Positions 34,503-46,740 of a stretch of 64,000 nucleotides of DNA are shown in pieces; position 1 is the stretch's first letter; every line of letters begins with the position of its first letter. Position numbers and translations under genes: made by a program. Source of the DNA: Glycine soja (taxonomy: Eukaryota; Streptophyta; Magnoliopsida; Fabales; Fabaceae); contig NC_041007.1 in the NCBI RefSeq assembly GCF_004193775.1, positions 30,570,699-30,634,698 on the forward strand, given 5' to 3'. The notes under the pieces are model-generated. The model was not told the origin of the DNA, ran no database searches, and saw nothing but the letters and a program-made list of their open reading frames with translations.

Positions 34503-36228
34503 CTCCAGAGCCCCTCAGCTCATCTACAAAGGCTAGAGCGTTGCCTACGACCCGTGGCTGACCAGCAGGCGACCAAGTCCAAAGCCAAAGGTAAGCAAAA
34601 GTACTAGGTCCGTGACCGACAAGTCATCACCCGTCCAGCTCAAGATGTTAAAGAAGCGCTACTAGGAGGCAACCTAGTACCTTTTAAATCTCTGCTTGTT
34701 ATTTGATCACCTTTGTTTCTCAAGTCATAGTAGGACACACCTAGTTGCTCATGATCCTAGGAATTTAAATAAAACAAGCAGAAGCTCGGAAGGTAGTCAT
34801 ACCTCACAAAATATATATATGTATGTTTAGGTAGCAAGATACCTTGGATACGCATGTATATAACAAAAATACCTCACAAAAATATGCATATGGTTAGGTA
34901 GCAAAATACCTCATGAAAAAAAAATAGAAAAAGTAAAATAAAAATAAAATTGGTTAGCTAAAAAGCGAACATGCTTTTGAAAGGAAATGAACTTGCCATT
35001 CAAAACACAAGGTTTTTAAAGAAAAATATGTATGCACCTGAAGGGTGAATGCTGTGAAAATTTTCCCAAACACCCAAAATGGACTTGGATGAATGCATGA
35101 ATTGATGAAAGAACATGTTTTGGAAACACTGGGTTGACTTAAATAGGAAAAATGAATCCAGAGCCCTAGAGTCACATGACCATAAAAACTTGATGCTTGA
35201 GTGTCCACATGGGTGCATGCATGACTAGTTTTGCATAAAATTTCCAAATCATCATTGTTGTATGTGTGTCGTGGAAATAAATGTGGGACATCCCCTTTAT
35301 CCCTGAACCGCTAGCCAAACCAACACCCTGGCATACATCATGCCCGGCCGTTCTGCAAGCCTTTTGACCCAAGACCTCAAACCACCACAAACCTTGACCC
35401 TGGATGAGAATTTCCATCCCTATCCTCGAAAGAAGGAACAATGGGGTCTCCCAAGAAAAAAAAAAGTCATTCACTATTGAGCTGCTAACACGCTTCCATA
35501 ACAAAGAAAGTTCCCGATCAAAGATAGGAAGAAAACAAAAGAAAAAGAGAAATTCCCTATTAAAGATCGGAAGAAAACAAAAGAAAAAGAAAAGTTCCCG
35601 ATCGAAGATTGGAAGGAAAAAAGAGAAATATACAGAAAGGTCTTCGGACCAGACAATATTTGAATTGTCACAAGCAAATAAGAAACGAAAGGAAACCACG
35701 ACTTGAAGTGGTCCTCTCCCTTTGATTGCCAACCAAAATCCTGTGCTTCAGTGACTTTTTTGCCCCGCACTAAACAAAAACAGAAAAGGAAAAGGCCAAA
35801 ACACTCAAAGCCAAATTTCCCACAAAAAAAATCATTCCTGAAAATGTCCTATTGATCCATGATCACGCATGTAATCTTTGATTTGATAGGAAATGATTCG
35901 CAAAATCAAGTCATGACATATCTATGGTTCGGAATTAGGATAAAACACTTACCTGTGTGAGATTGATACACTTTGAGTGATTTTCTTCTATTTTGTTAGA
36001 CCCAATGTTTTCTCTAAATGGTCGTTTAGAAATGAAACGTTGATATCCGAAATCTCATTTGTGGTTATGAGAAGATTTTATCAGCATACTCTTCTTCCCC
36101 AATAGACACATTGTTTTTCTCTAAAAATTATATGTTGCCCTGATCGGTTGGAGGTTTTGTTTCTTTACTAAAGCATGTTCGCATTTTAGTGAAAGAATGC
36201 CAAGACTACTTTAGTCTCATAGTTATCA
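34503..36228 (+). other. 3'UTR of element C, unique part
   Basis: It matches element D at about 49299-51300 in order. It contains a tatatatgta microsatellite (about 34810-34880) and three purine-rich repeats of about 57 bp (35510-35640). The Lys-rich frame 35404-35706 and its antisense frames are low-complexity and not supported as genes. No promoter or coding signal is seen. Confidence 0.7.
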
Positions 36229-37419
36229 AGAACTACGTAGGTCTAAGTTCCTCATCACAAATTGAGGATACGTAGGAGCAAAAGCCTCGCTTTTATCAAC
36301 CGCCCCACCTTTCGCTATCCTGACCCGAGAAGTCAGGTGGTAGGCAGAGATACCCAAGTGGTTATCCGTACAAAACGATTTCTGTTAATCTTGACCAGAG
36401 AAGTCAGGTCGCAGGTGGAGATACCCAAGTGGTTATCCGTATAAACACTCTATTGCTATCCGTCAGACTCAGAGTTTGGTAGCATGCAGAGACTAACATC
36501 GTAATCTGCACCCTTTGTAAACCAGTGGCAAGCGAGCTCGTTGACACACAGAGACTAATGTAATCTTTTGCATACTTGTCATCCAGAGACGGTGAGTCCG
36601 ATGATAGTCGGAGATACCCAAGTGGTTATCCGTACAAAATAATTTCTGTTAATCCTGACCCGAGAAGTCAAGAGGCAGGTGGAGATACCCTAGTGGTTAT
36701 ACATACAAAATGATTTCTGTTAATCCTGACCCGAGAAGTCAGGTGGTAGGCAGAGATACCCAAGTGGTTATCTGTATAAATACTCTTTTGCTATCCGTCA
36801 GACTCAGAGTCTGGTAGCATGCAGAGACTAATGTCGTCATCTACATCCTTTTTCAACCAGGGCAAGCGAGCCCGTTGACACGGAGAGACTAACATCATCT
36901 TCTGCACCTTTGTCATCCAGAGACGGCGTGTCTGATGACATGCGGAGATACCCAAGTGGTTATTCGTACAAAACAATTTCTGTTAATCCTGACCCGAGAA
37001 ATTAGGTGGCAGGCGGAGATACCCCAGTGGTTTTCCTTACAAAACGATTTCTGTTAATCCTGACCCGGGAAGTCAGGTGGCAGGCGGAGATACCCAAGTG
37101 GTTATCCATATAAACACTCTTTTGCTATCCATCAGACTCAGAGTCTGGTAGCATGTAGAAACTAACATCGTCATCTGCACCCTTTGTCAACCTGGGGCAA
37201 GCGAGCTTGTTAACACGCAGAGACTAACGTAGTCTTCTGCACCATTGTCATCCAGGGACGGTGAGTCCGATGATAGGCGGAGATACCCAAGTGGTTATCC
37301 GTACAAAATGATTTCTGTTACTCTTGACCCGAGAAGTCAGGAAGCAGGCGAAGATACCCAAGTGGTTATCCGTACAAAATGGTTTCTGTTAATCCTGACC
37401 CGAGAAGTCAGGTGGCAGG
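36229..37419 (+). repeat. Hairpin tandem array in C's 3'UTR, left part
   Basis: Modules alternate between forms such as CCTGACccgagaaGTCAGG, a CGGAgatacccaagtggttaTCCG hairpin, and paired stems TGTCAT...ATGACA and GTCAAC...GTTGAC. The array is cut by element D at 37419/37420 (TSD gcagg) and resumes at 54559. It opens with a copy of the LTR module 'aactacgtaggtctaagttc' (36229-36300). Confidence 0.85.
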
Positions 37420-39057
37420 TGTCATACCCTAATTTCGTCCGGGGACCTTTGCTTGATGACATGCAACTTTTGTTTGGTCCTTGTGAGGTGCTTGGCACCC
37501 ATCATTAGGCAATTTGTGAAATTCCGGGACATGCCGGAAAACAAAAGAAAATATTGATGCACAATCCGTAAGGTTCCGTGACACACCGGAAATCAAATGG
37601 AAGCATCGTTGCACAATTAGTGAGGTTCCGTAACATTCCATAACTCAAAAAGGGGATGATTATGTAATCCACAAGGTTCCGTAACATTATGGAAAGAAAA
37701 CAAGTATCGTTACGAAATTCGTAAGTTTTCGTAACTTTACGAAAAAAGAATCACCAAAAAAAAGGCAGGGGGTGTACTTAGTCAAAATGGGGGTGCAAAT
37801 AGCAACCAGGCCCACTTGGGCCCTCCAGAAGATTCCTCCAGAAGGCTGTTTCTTCTGGAGGAAGCAACCCTGCTCGCCTGGGCGAGCTGGGTGGCAAGCT
37901 TCTCCCCCAATTTTCTATAAATAGGGGGAGAAGTGAAGTGGAAAAGGGTTCAGCCCCTGAGGCACTTCTCTCTCTTTCGAATTTGCTTAGAAAAATTGTT
38001 TCCGTGAAGAAAATCCAAGCCGAGGCGCTTCCGTAACGTTTCCGTGAGTGATTTCGCGAAGGTTTTCGACCGTTCTTCATTCGTTCTTCATCGTAAGTCG
38101 GTCTTCAACGGGTAAGTACCTCGAACCAAGCTTTTCGATTCATTCTATGTACCCGTGGTGGTCCACAGTGTGTTTCGTGTATTTTCCTTCTCGTTTTCAT
38201 TTACTTTCCGTACCCCTTTTGACGTGCTTAAGCCATTTTATTTAAGTCATTTCTCGCTTAACCTAAAAATAAAATAAATTTCCACCGATCGTTTGAATTG
38301 TATTATCCGTTAACTTCGGTTAAAATGAATTCCGACCATTCGGTCGTGCCGTAACCACGTTGGAAATCAAAAAAGAGGTAAAATAATATTATAATAATCA
38401 AAAAAATGTCTTTTAGTAAAATAAAGCGGAAAATCAATCGGATGGTTTCTCTTTGGGATTTCTCATTCTTAATTGAATTGACTAATAACTAAAGTGAAAC
38501 TAAGGCTAAAATCAACTCGCCTAGTCAAGCTCGTCCACAAAAATAGGTTTTTGAAAGTTTATCATTTCAATTTCTTACTAAGTAAAATGGATCATTTTTA
38601 AGGTCCAACGCCTTAAAATGTTCACCTTTCAAGTAAAAACGAATCACTTGATTCACGCATAAGAAAGAACTACGTAGGTCTGATTTCCTCATCGCAATTG
38701 AGGAGTACGTAGGAGCAAAGGGAAACACCCTTGTCGACCACAAAAAGAGAAAAAATATAAAAAGGGTATAAAGGATATAATGACATAAAAAGGGAACATA
38801 AAAAATCAAAGTCATGTTTGCACATTCGATTAAAGGTTGCCGTCCCTTGTGACGGATGTGTGGGGTGCTAACACCTTCCCCGTGCGTAAATACAACTCCC
38901 GAGCCTTTCACTTAAAAGTTCGTAGATCGCGTCTTTTCCGGTTTTTCCGACGTTTTCCTCAAATAAACGTTGGTGGCGACTCCGCGCGTATTCCTTTCGT
39001 GGAACACGCATCCCGCGAGTCACGCATCGCGCTCCCGCCGAAGGGTAGGTTGCGACA
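37420..39057 (+). repeat. 5' LTR of element D
   Basis: 1638 bp, TGTCATACCC to GTTGCGACA. It has the hairpin CCTCCAGAAG...CTTCTGGAGG (near 37835), GCTCGCCTGGGCGAGC at 37872-37887 and TATAAATAG at 37916-37924. It lacks the 151-bp duplication present in the 3' LTR. Confidence 0.95.
37916..37924 (+). promoter_or_regulatory. TATA box of element D 5' LTR
   Basis: TATAAATAG lies after two strong hairpins. The 3' LTR has the same site at 53256-53264 and the solo LTR has it near 24598. Confidence 0.7.
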
Positions 39058-39059
39058 GT

Positions 39060-39078
39060 TGGCGACTCCACTGGGGAC
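39060..39078 (+). other. Primer binding site of element D (probably tRNA-Arg)
   Basis: TGGCGACTCCACTGGGGAC lies two bases after the LTR. The same site in variant form, on the minus strand, follows E's 5' LTR (61231-61249). Ogre elements are reported to use tRNA-Arg; the tRNA assignment here is from that knowledge, not from a match I could run. Confidence 0.8.
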
Positions 39079-39929
39079 TGTTTTTAGAGAGTTAGGCCAT
39101 TTAATCTTGTGCAATGTTTTACCGTGACTTACTCCTTTGTTGGGTTTCCCTTCATTATGTTCTTGTATATATAACTCATTGATGTTTTTTGTGCATTTTT
39201 AAGTGTATGCTTGAGGTAAATATTTATTCATTTGATGCACACAAATACTAACACTATTTGCACACACTGTGAGTTGAAAAAGGGCTCTATACCCGGGTTC
39301 GTGGGAACATAAGGAGTGGAGGTGAATCTGTGATCATGCTAGGTCTCCGACTTGCTTGATTGCAGTGAACCCTCATCTAGAGTTTTTTTCTTTGAAAACA
39401 TATTGTTGCTAGTAGTCCCTACTGCTGCAGTATGTTCTTCGAAGAGGATGATACCTCTAGAAACCATCAAGAGAGATATGACCACCTTGGGAATTATCAC
39501 TAAAAGCCCTTTTAGTTCCCTCCCATATAGGTCCCTTTAAATAGGGGCACGGAGCAAACACGTTATGTGCCATTTTTCACACTGCCATGCATAAGTGTCA
39601 TGTACCCTTTTGCTTATATTTGTTTGTGAATATTGTCGTACTATGTACATTCCCGTGTTGCGCCTTTCGCATATGCATTGCACATGGGTTCTGTCTTGAT
39701 CCCCTCTGTAAACAAACCAACGAAGGGTCCGTGTCACCGTTTTAAATACATACATTGGGGCACTTTGCTACCCCTAGACGTTGTATCTAAGAAGGAGACA
39801 GTTTCTCGGTCTCCCGTATTCGTAAATTGTATCTGTGTCATATGCATTTCTTCATGCATTCATCCATTCCACCTATGATAGATGTCGGAGTTTTGATTCG
39901 CACTAGATTTCATTTCACTTTAGTAAAAC
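39079..39929 (+). other. Leader of element D
   Basis: No convincing frame. Part (about 39310-39450) matches, reversed, E's leader at 60860-61000, which supports a shared origin. Confidence 0.55.
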
Positions 39930-41682
39930 ATGGGATCAAGTCAAAAGCCTTCGCTTAAAAAGAGGTTCTATCAAGTCAAAATCAAGAGCTTAGAGGTCAT
40001 TAGTTTACGAGAGTTGGGGCAATTAATGGGTCAACTTCAACGGCAAGCCTTCCGCAAAGCCTATGATAAGATTTGGGACCTAGCTAGGGTAGAAGTCTCC
40101 ATGGAACCGATTGCATCCCTTTCCCAGTATTATGACCAGCCCCTAAGGTGCGTCACATTTGAGGACTTCCAGCTAGTGCCGACTGTGAAAGAGTTTGAAG
40201 AAATCCTGGGATGCCCACTGGGAAGAAGGAAGCCATATCTTTTCTCTGGGTTGTATCCCTCCACAACAAGAGTTGCCAAGGTAGTGAAAATCTCAGCACA
40301 AGAGTTGGACCGTGTAAAGCCAAACAGGAATGGGGTAGTCGGAGTACCAAGGAAGTGTTTGAAGGAAAGGGCAAAGGCCTTGGCAAATCAAGGCGAATGG
40401 GCTTTCTTTTATTGACATCTTGGTGCTTTTGATCTTTGGAGTTGTCCTCTTTCCGAATATGGAAGGGTTAGTGGACCTAGCAGTGATTGACACTTTCCTC
40501 GCCTTTCATCATGGCAAGGAAAGCCCGGTCGTCGCCATTTTGGCCATGTATGACACGTTCGACCGGGGATGTGAAAAGAGTGGCGCAAGAATTGTTTGTT
40601 GTGCACTGGCTCTCTATGTGTGGCTGGTTTCACACCTTTTTCTCCAAGATGGAAGGAAGAATCAGGATTCTATCTTCATACGAAGGATGTCCAAATGTTC
40701 CCTTGATGGAACAAGGGGTTGTATTAATTATAATCCCGTCCTCGCCATAAGACAGCTTGGCTACCCCATGAGAGGAGTGCCATCAGACGAAAGCATCACG
40801 CCTTTCATCGCACGGGGTTTCAGTGACCACAACGCGAGGGTACTCCAAGGAGTTTGCAAGGCATGGGATGCGGCGTGAAGAAAGGACAGAGAGCTTAGGG
40901 GAAGCAGTAATGGGAGCATCGGCGGCTATCATAAGTGGCTGAGAGTCCGGACACAAGGATTGGATTGGCTCCCAAACCTAAAGACTATGAGAGATGATGA
41001 GGTTAAAGCTTCGGAAGAAAGTGATGAGGTACAAGCCCTAAAGGCAGAGCTTGAAAGAGCCCGGGTAGTCGAAGAGAAGTTCAAGTCCATAGCCATCAAA
41101 GTCTGAAAAGAGTATGATAAACTAAGGGACGTCAATATGGCCACCGCTGAAGCCTTGGAACGAGAAACCAAGAAGGCCTGAAAGGAAGAACACGACCAAA
41201 GCAAAGTTTTGAGGGGCTTTATAGGGCAGCAATAGTGAGCTCAAGCTCCGAAGAGGTGAAAGGAATCATCACGGGTCAAAGGCATGATCTTGAAGGACGA
41301 GCTAAAGGCTTGCCTTAGGTCGAAAAGAAATTTGTCCCAACAGTTAAGCGAGACTGAAGGGAATATGTGGGCCATCATCGATGAGTGCAAAGAGAAGCTA
41401 AATCTAGTGGCGACTCACGAGCAAAGGCTAGAGGATGAGTACGCCAAGATATCAGCAGAAAGGGAAGCAAGGGAAAGGGTAATTGATTCATTGCACCAAG
41501 AGGAAACAATGTGGATGGACCGATTTGCTCTTACTTTGAACAGGAGTCAAGAACTTCCCCGATTGTTAGCCAAGGCCAAGGCAATGGCGGACACCTACTC
41601 CGCCCCCGAGGAGATCCACGGACTTCTCAGCTATTGTCAGCATATGATAAACTTAATGGACCATATGATTAGAAACCGCTAG
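39930..41682 (+). pseudogene. Ogre ORF1 (decayed)
   Basis: The protein lies upstream of gag, the position of the extra ORF1 that defines Ogre elements; its function is unknown. The N-terminal half (39930-40878) has a globular domain seen in many plant repeat-derived proteins (ELGQLMGQLQRQAFRKAYD, CVTFEDFQLVPTVKEFEEIL). The C-terminal half (about 40980-41682) is a long coiled coil (VQALKAELERARVVEEKFKS, then ELKACLRSKRNLSQQLSE). The frame shifts by one base near 40405 and has several TGA or TAG stops between 40870 and 41240, most where CGA would code for Arg. E has no ORF1 at the matching place. Confidence 0.8.
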
Positions 41683-42842
41683 GAAGTTTGTATTGTCGCT
41701 CAGATCTTGACTAGTTATAACTTTTTGAATAAAATGAGTTTATCCCACGTTTTTACTCCAAAAATCAGTGCGAATCAAGTCACTCCCGCATTGTATCTCT
41801 AGCATGCATTGTATGTTGGTCTCGTCCTTTGTCACGGGAAGCCGGAAGGTCCATATCACCTTCTTAATTGTACACATGGGGCACTGCGCCCCCAAATGCG
41901 CGAGTAAGAAGAGATAATTTCCCGGGCTCTCGTGTCCGTAAAATGCATTCATATCATGCATCACATAAGCATCTCTTCATAACATCATAATGAACATATC
42001 GTTCCGGCATTTGTCCGTTATCATATTCCAGCCTCACATTTTGCATGAGTCATTGCATCATCATGCATATGCGTTCAACATACTTTTTGTTCTACAAACT
42101 ACATACCTTTTGTTTTCATGTTTGCTCATGCATGAGCCTTGCATTTTCCTCTACAAAACAAAAACAAAAAAGGAAGCATGAAAATTCATGATGCATTCTT
42201 GGTTGCATATATTCGGTACCATGAGCCAACCATGTTGGGATCATAAACCCGTTTCACTTAAAAACAAAATGAGTGAACATGGTACCTAATGCATAGTTAA
42301 CTAAGAAAAGATGTTTCTTCGGGCATCTCAATTTGATAATTACATTCTCCATGCATAGTATGCGTATTCCCGAGTCTTTCATCCATATGAAATGTTGTTG
42401 AAGTATTGGCGATCAAAATTGCCATTCCCTGGGTTATGGGGTTGAACCAAGCTCATGCTTTTTCGAAAAAAGTTCATCAAGTCAAGTTGAAGTATGGAAG
42501 TAACTATCTTGCAAAAATTGGGGCAAAAGATGAATCGAGCCACATCACTGCTTCGTCTACTGCCAAACATATTTAGGATTGTTGATGTCCTTATTACTTC
42601 CAGTTTCACCTTGACAAAGATGTCATGGACCATGTTGGAAATCTAAATTGATTCAACCCCATATCCTGCGTAAAAATTCGAAATACTTCAACTGTACATC
42701 ATTCGCATACATCCATGCTTTTCATTGGTTGCATTGCTCATTGCATTCTTTCCTTGAAAAAGAAAATAAAAATAAATAAATAAATAAAATAAAATAAAAA
42801 TGAACTTAATCGTTATTATCAAAAAAGAAAAAAAAAACACGC
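41683..42842 (+). other. Spacer between ORF1 and gag in element D
   Basis: AT-rich. Parts match, reversed, E's leader at 60060-60540 (the phrases 'cttgaacaacatct' and 'gaaccaagctcatgc'-like). No gene is seen. A short poly-A/'aaataaataaata' microsatellite lies at 42765-42800. Confidence 0.5.
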
Positions 42843-42882
42843 TTTATGGCGCCCCTACCAAACCCGTGCTAGAGCTAGAGTA

Positions 42883-44490
42883 ATGGGTGAAGTAGAGAAG
42901 GTGCAAGAGCAGATGAAGGCCGACATGGAGGCCATGAAAGAGCAGATGGCCACAATGATGGAGGCCATAATAAGCATGAAAAAGATAAGGGAAGTCGATA
43001 TGGTTGCAGTTGCCGCTACCAACGCTGTTGCTAAGGTGAACCCGATGCCCCCATCTGGCCTCAAGCAAATGAATCATCCAACCTCAAATATGGTAGGCAA
43101 AGATTTGGGAAGTACGGATGACCCCATGATGTGCAAATTCAAAACAAGCACGCCTTCCCGCCATATGGCTTGCCTCCCAAACTATACACCACCCAATGTG
43201 GCGTACATTCCCAATGAGGATGTCAATACCTCCACACCCATACTCATTAAGAGCCAACAACCTCAATCTGATCATGCACATGTCTCTCGACCCATGGAGG
43301 AGACACATGGAATGCCCCACCACAATCTATCCGACTTCGAGCCTTGCCTCGGATATGCCACTGAAGGGCAAGCAGTTGGTGGTATACCCCTGCAAAACAC
43401 TTTGGAGGGCCCTCAGTGTCACCCACAACCACAACCCTCACATTCCACAGCGGTTAAAAACCCTCATGCTATGGCAGAAATGGGAAAGAGGAAAGGCTCA
43501 GGGCCATTGAAAGAGGTAAAGATTATGCCTTTGCTAACCTAGAAGAGTTGTTCCTAGTACCCAATATCATCACCCCTCCCAAGTTCAAGGTGCTGGACTT
43601 TGACAAGTACAAGGGGACTACTTGCCCCAAGAACCATCCAAAGATGTATTGTCGGAAGATAAGGGCATACGCAAAGATGAGGAACTGCTAATACATTTCT
43701 TCCAAGAAAGTCTTACTGGGGTAGCTGTTACCTGGTACACTAACTTGGAACCTTCCCGAGTCCATACTTGGAAGGACCTAATGGTTGCCTTCGTTAGGCA
43801 GTATCAGTACTATTCTGATATGGTTCCGGATAGGATGCAACTACAGAACATGTGCAAAAAGGGAGACGATAATTGTGATGGTAGACACATTATCGGTACT
43901 CTACTATGAAAAGATGGTGGGCTACGCACCCTCAAAGCTTTGCAGATTTGGTCTTCGCCAGTGAAAGGATCAATGTGGGTCCGAAAAGAGGCAAATTTGA
44001 TCATCCTACTAGGACGACTGAGAAAACTGGGGCAAATGAAGAGGGTGAGAAAGAGGGAGAAACCCATGCTATGACTGCCATTCCTATATGGCCAAGTTTC
44101 CCACCAACCCAACAATGTCATTACTCAGCCAATAACAAACCTCCTCCTTACCCACCACCCATTTATCCACAAAGGCCATCCTTAAATCAACCACAAAGCC
44201 TGTCTACCACACTTCCAATGACGAAGACCACCTTTAGCACAAACCAAAAACACCAACAAAAAGGAATTTTGCAGCAAAAAGCCTGTAGGGTTCACCCCAA
44301 ATTCCGTTGTCATATGCTAAATTTGATCCCATATCCACTCGATAATTCAATGGTAGCCATAATCCCAACCAAGGTTCCTCAACCTCCATTTTTCTAAGGA
44401 TACGACTCAAACGCAACGTGTGCTTATCATGGAGGAGCCCCGGGGCATTCCATTGAGCATTGTATGACCCCGAAGCATAAAGTGTGAAGT
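42883..44490 (+). pseudogene. Ogre-like Gag of element D (decayed)
   Basis: Gag starts at ATG 42883 (MGEVEKVQEQMKADM) with an N-terminal coiled-coil-like stretch; conserved sequence also precedes the ATG in frame. The capsid region follows (HFFQESLTGVAV, NLEPSRVHTWKDL). The C-terminal zinc-knuckle-like CAYHGGAPGHSIEHC (C-x2-H-x5-H-x4-C) lies near 44420-44464. Defects: a frameshift near 43490; an in-frame piece of about 100 bp missing near 43865 relative to E; TAA at 44395-44397 where E has Gln; and a TGA in the KHKV region. Beyond 44490 the sequence passes straight into 3'UTR; protease and RT never appear. Confidence 0.9.
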
Positions 44491-44977
44491 CTAATTGATA
44501 CGGGCTGGCTGAAATTTGAGGAGAATCGCTTGTTGAATCCTAACATTGACAAGCAACACAATACATGGGGCAATTCTAGAAGCTGTTGTTATGACTCATC
44601 AGGATTTTCAAGTTTATGCCATTATTATAAACCACAGTTACAATGCTAAATGATATGGATAAAATGGGCATCCTTGTCTCTCTCATCCTCTCACAAACAC
44701 ATCTTTGCTTATTCAACTTGCACCGGAATGTGAGTGTAAGCCATTGGTCTGTTTGCTCAAGCAACTTGCGCTCCTGAGTGTTGACTTCCAAGACCGTTCA
44801 ATCAGAGATTACTCATCTTGCACATTGGTGGGGGTGTCGTAAAACGACGAGTAAAAAAAAAAAAAGAGGGCATTTGATTGACTGTGTTTTCAAGTAAAAA
44901 TATAGACGTTCATGTGACCTCATTTTATCATGCCGAAAAGTTTGTCTTCTTAGAGAAGCGAGTTGTCAAGAATAGGA
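44491..44977 (+). other. Start of the 3'UTR of element D
   Basis: It matches E at 5844 down to about 5400 on the minus strand, confirming the shared gag-to-3'UTR join. It is interrupted at 44977/44978 by the solo copia LTR. Confidence 0.7.
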
Positions 44978-45994
44978 TGTTGGACAAATGGCCTCAGTTA
45001 TCTTAAGAAAGGGGGGGTTGAATTAAGATGCAAAGACTATTCCCCAATTAAACTTTCACTCTTTCTTTTTGGATTAACAATGCACCCTTAACATGAATTA
45101 CTCAAAAGACAATTCAAAATAAACTTCTTTAAAGCAAAAGATAAATAGCAATAAATAAGAGAAGTTTAAAGGAAGAGAGGAATGCAAACTTGATTTATAC
45201 TGGTTCGGCCACTTCCCGTGCCTACGTCTAGTCCTCAAGCAACCCACTTGAGATTTTCCACTCTCTTTGTAAAACTCCTTTTACAAAGTCTGAACCACAC
45301 AGGGACAAACCTTCCCTTGTGTTCAGGAATCCTCTACAACAAGAGACCCACGATCTCTTAATCCCTTTTCAGAAATAAGAAGAAGAAATCTCTCTTAAAA
45401 GAGATAGATTGTACAATGAAGATCAATCAAAATTCCTTATTGAATATGCAAGTGGTTGACCAAGGAATCTTTTTGAGAGGATAAGACATTTCAGTTCAGA
45501 AAAACTCTCTTAATCTTTTGAGAGGATAAAACTTTTGGGCAATGAAAACTCTTTTTAGTGGCCATTCATAAAAAATTTGAATAGATGTGACTCTTGGAAA
45601 TTATTTTCTGAAAATCCCCTCTGGTAATCGATTACAAGACTTGTGCAAACAATTACAGATTTAAAAAAAAAAACTGCTGGTAATCAATTACCATCCATGT
45701 GTAATCGATTACACATTATAAATTTTGAATTCAAATTTCTAGTGACTATTATAAACATTTTCAGCTGCTGGTAGTTGATTACCAGAGAGTAAATCTCAAT
45801 TTAAAATGATTTAGATAGAATTCTTTGGCCAAACCTTTTGCTTTTTCAATTTGGAAACTTCTTCCTAAGATTCTAGAGATCAACTTGATCATATATCTTG
45901 ATTTTCTTGGATTCTTGGATTCTTGTCTTGAATAAAACTTGGAAGCACTTGATCCTTTGGCATCATCAAAACATCTAAACATCTTGCTTCTACA
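44978..45994 (-). mobile_element. Solo copia LTR
   Basis: 1017 bp from TGTTGGACAAATGG to GCTTCTACA, with TSD tagga at 44973-44977 and 45995-45999. It is a diverged relative of the LTRs at 9586 and 27019, with the same GTAATCGATTAC-type palindromes (about 45623-45785). There is no internal sequence. Confidence 0.95.
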
Positions 45995-46099
45995 TAGGAG
46001 TCATTTGACTTAATCCATCAAAAAATCCTTCAACTATTTCTCGTCCTTGGAAAAATTCTTTTTGCAAGAATCAACTGCTTCTTTCATTCTTCCTCACTA

Positions 46100-46740
46100 C
46101 GAGGCTATGAAAACAAGACAATGATGGTTACCTCATAGCCCTAAACTGGGGCAATGAAAGGCACCATGCATAAACCTCAAGCGAACCTAAGGGCAGATTA
46201 GAAGCTCTCACCCAATAGGTTCCCTCCTACAAGGTCATGACGAAAGACAACGATTGGTACCTCAAAGCCTTACACTGGGGCAATGAGGGGCATCGTGCAT
46301 GAGCCTCAAGTGAACCTAGGGGAAAATTAGAAGCTCTCACCCAATAGGTTCCCTCCTACAAGGTCATGACGAAAGACAACGATTGGTACCTCAAAGCCTT
46401 ACACTGGGGCAATGAGGGGCATCGTGCATGAGCCTCAAGTGAACCTAGGGGCAGATTAGAAGTTCTCACCCAATAGGTTCCCTTCTACAAGGTCATGACG
46501 AAAGACAACGATTGGTACCTCAAAGCCTTACACTGGGGCAATGAGGGGCATCGTGCATGAGCCTCAAGTGAACCTAGGGGCAGATTAGAAGTTCTCACCC
46601 AATAGGTTCCCTCCTACAAGGTCATGATGAAAGACAACGATTGGTACCTCAAAGCCTTACACTGGGGCAATGAGGGGCACCGTGCATGAGCCTCAAGTGA
46701 ACATAGGGGTCGATCAAAAGTTCTCACCCATCGATGTTTT
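46100..46740 (+). repeat. 129-bp tandem repeat in D's 3'UTR
   Basis: 'cgaaagacaa' recurs at 46241, 46370, 46499 and 46628 (one base changed), an exact 129-bp period, with about five units including the first diverged one. E carries a single unit at 5170-5300, so copy number changed after the two elements split. Confidence 0.92.

Noticed and set aside
35404..35706. Lysine-rich frame (also 50421-50773)
   Set aside because: It is the translation of purine-rich tandem repeats in 3'UTR; antisense frames are equally open.
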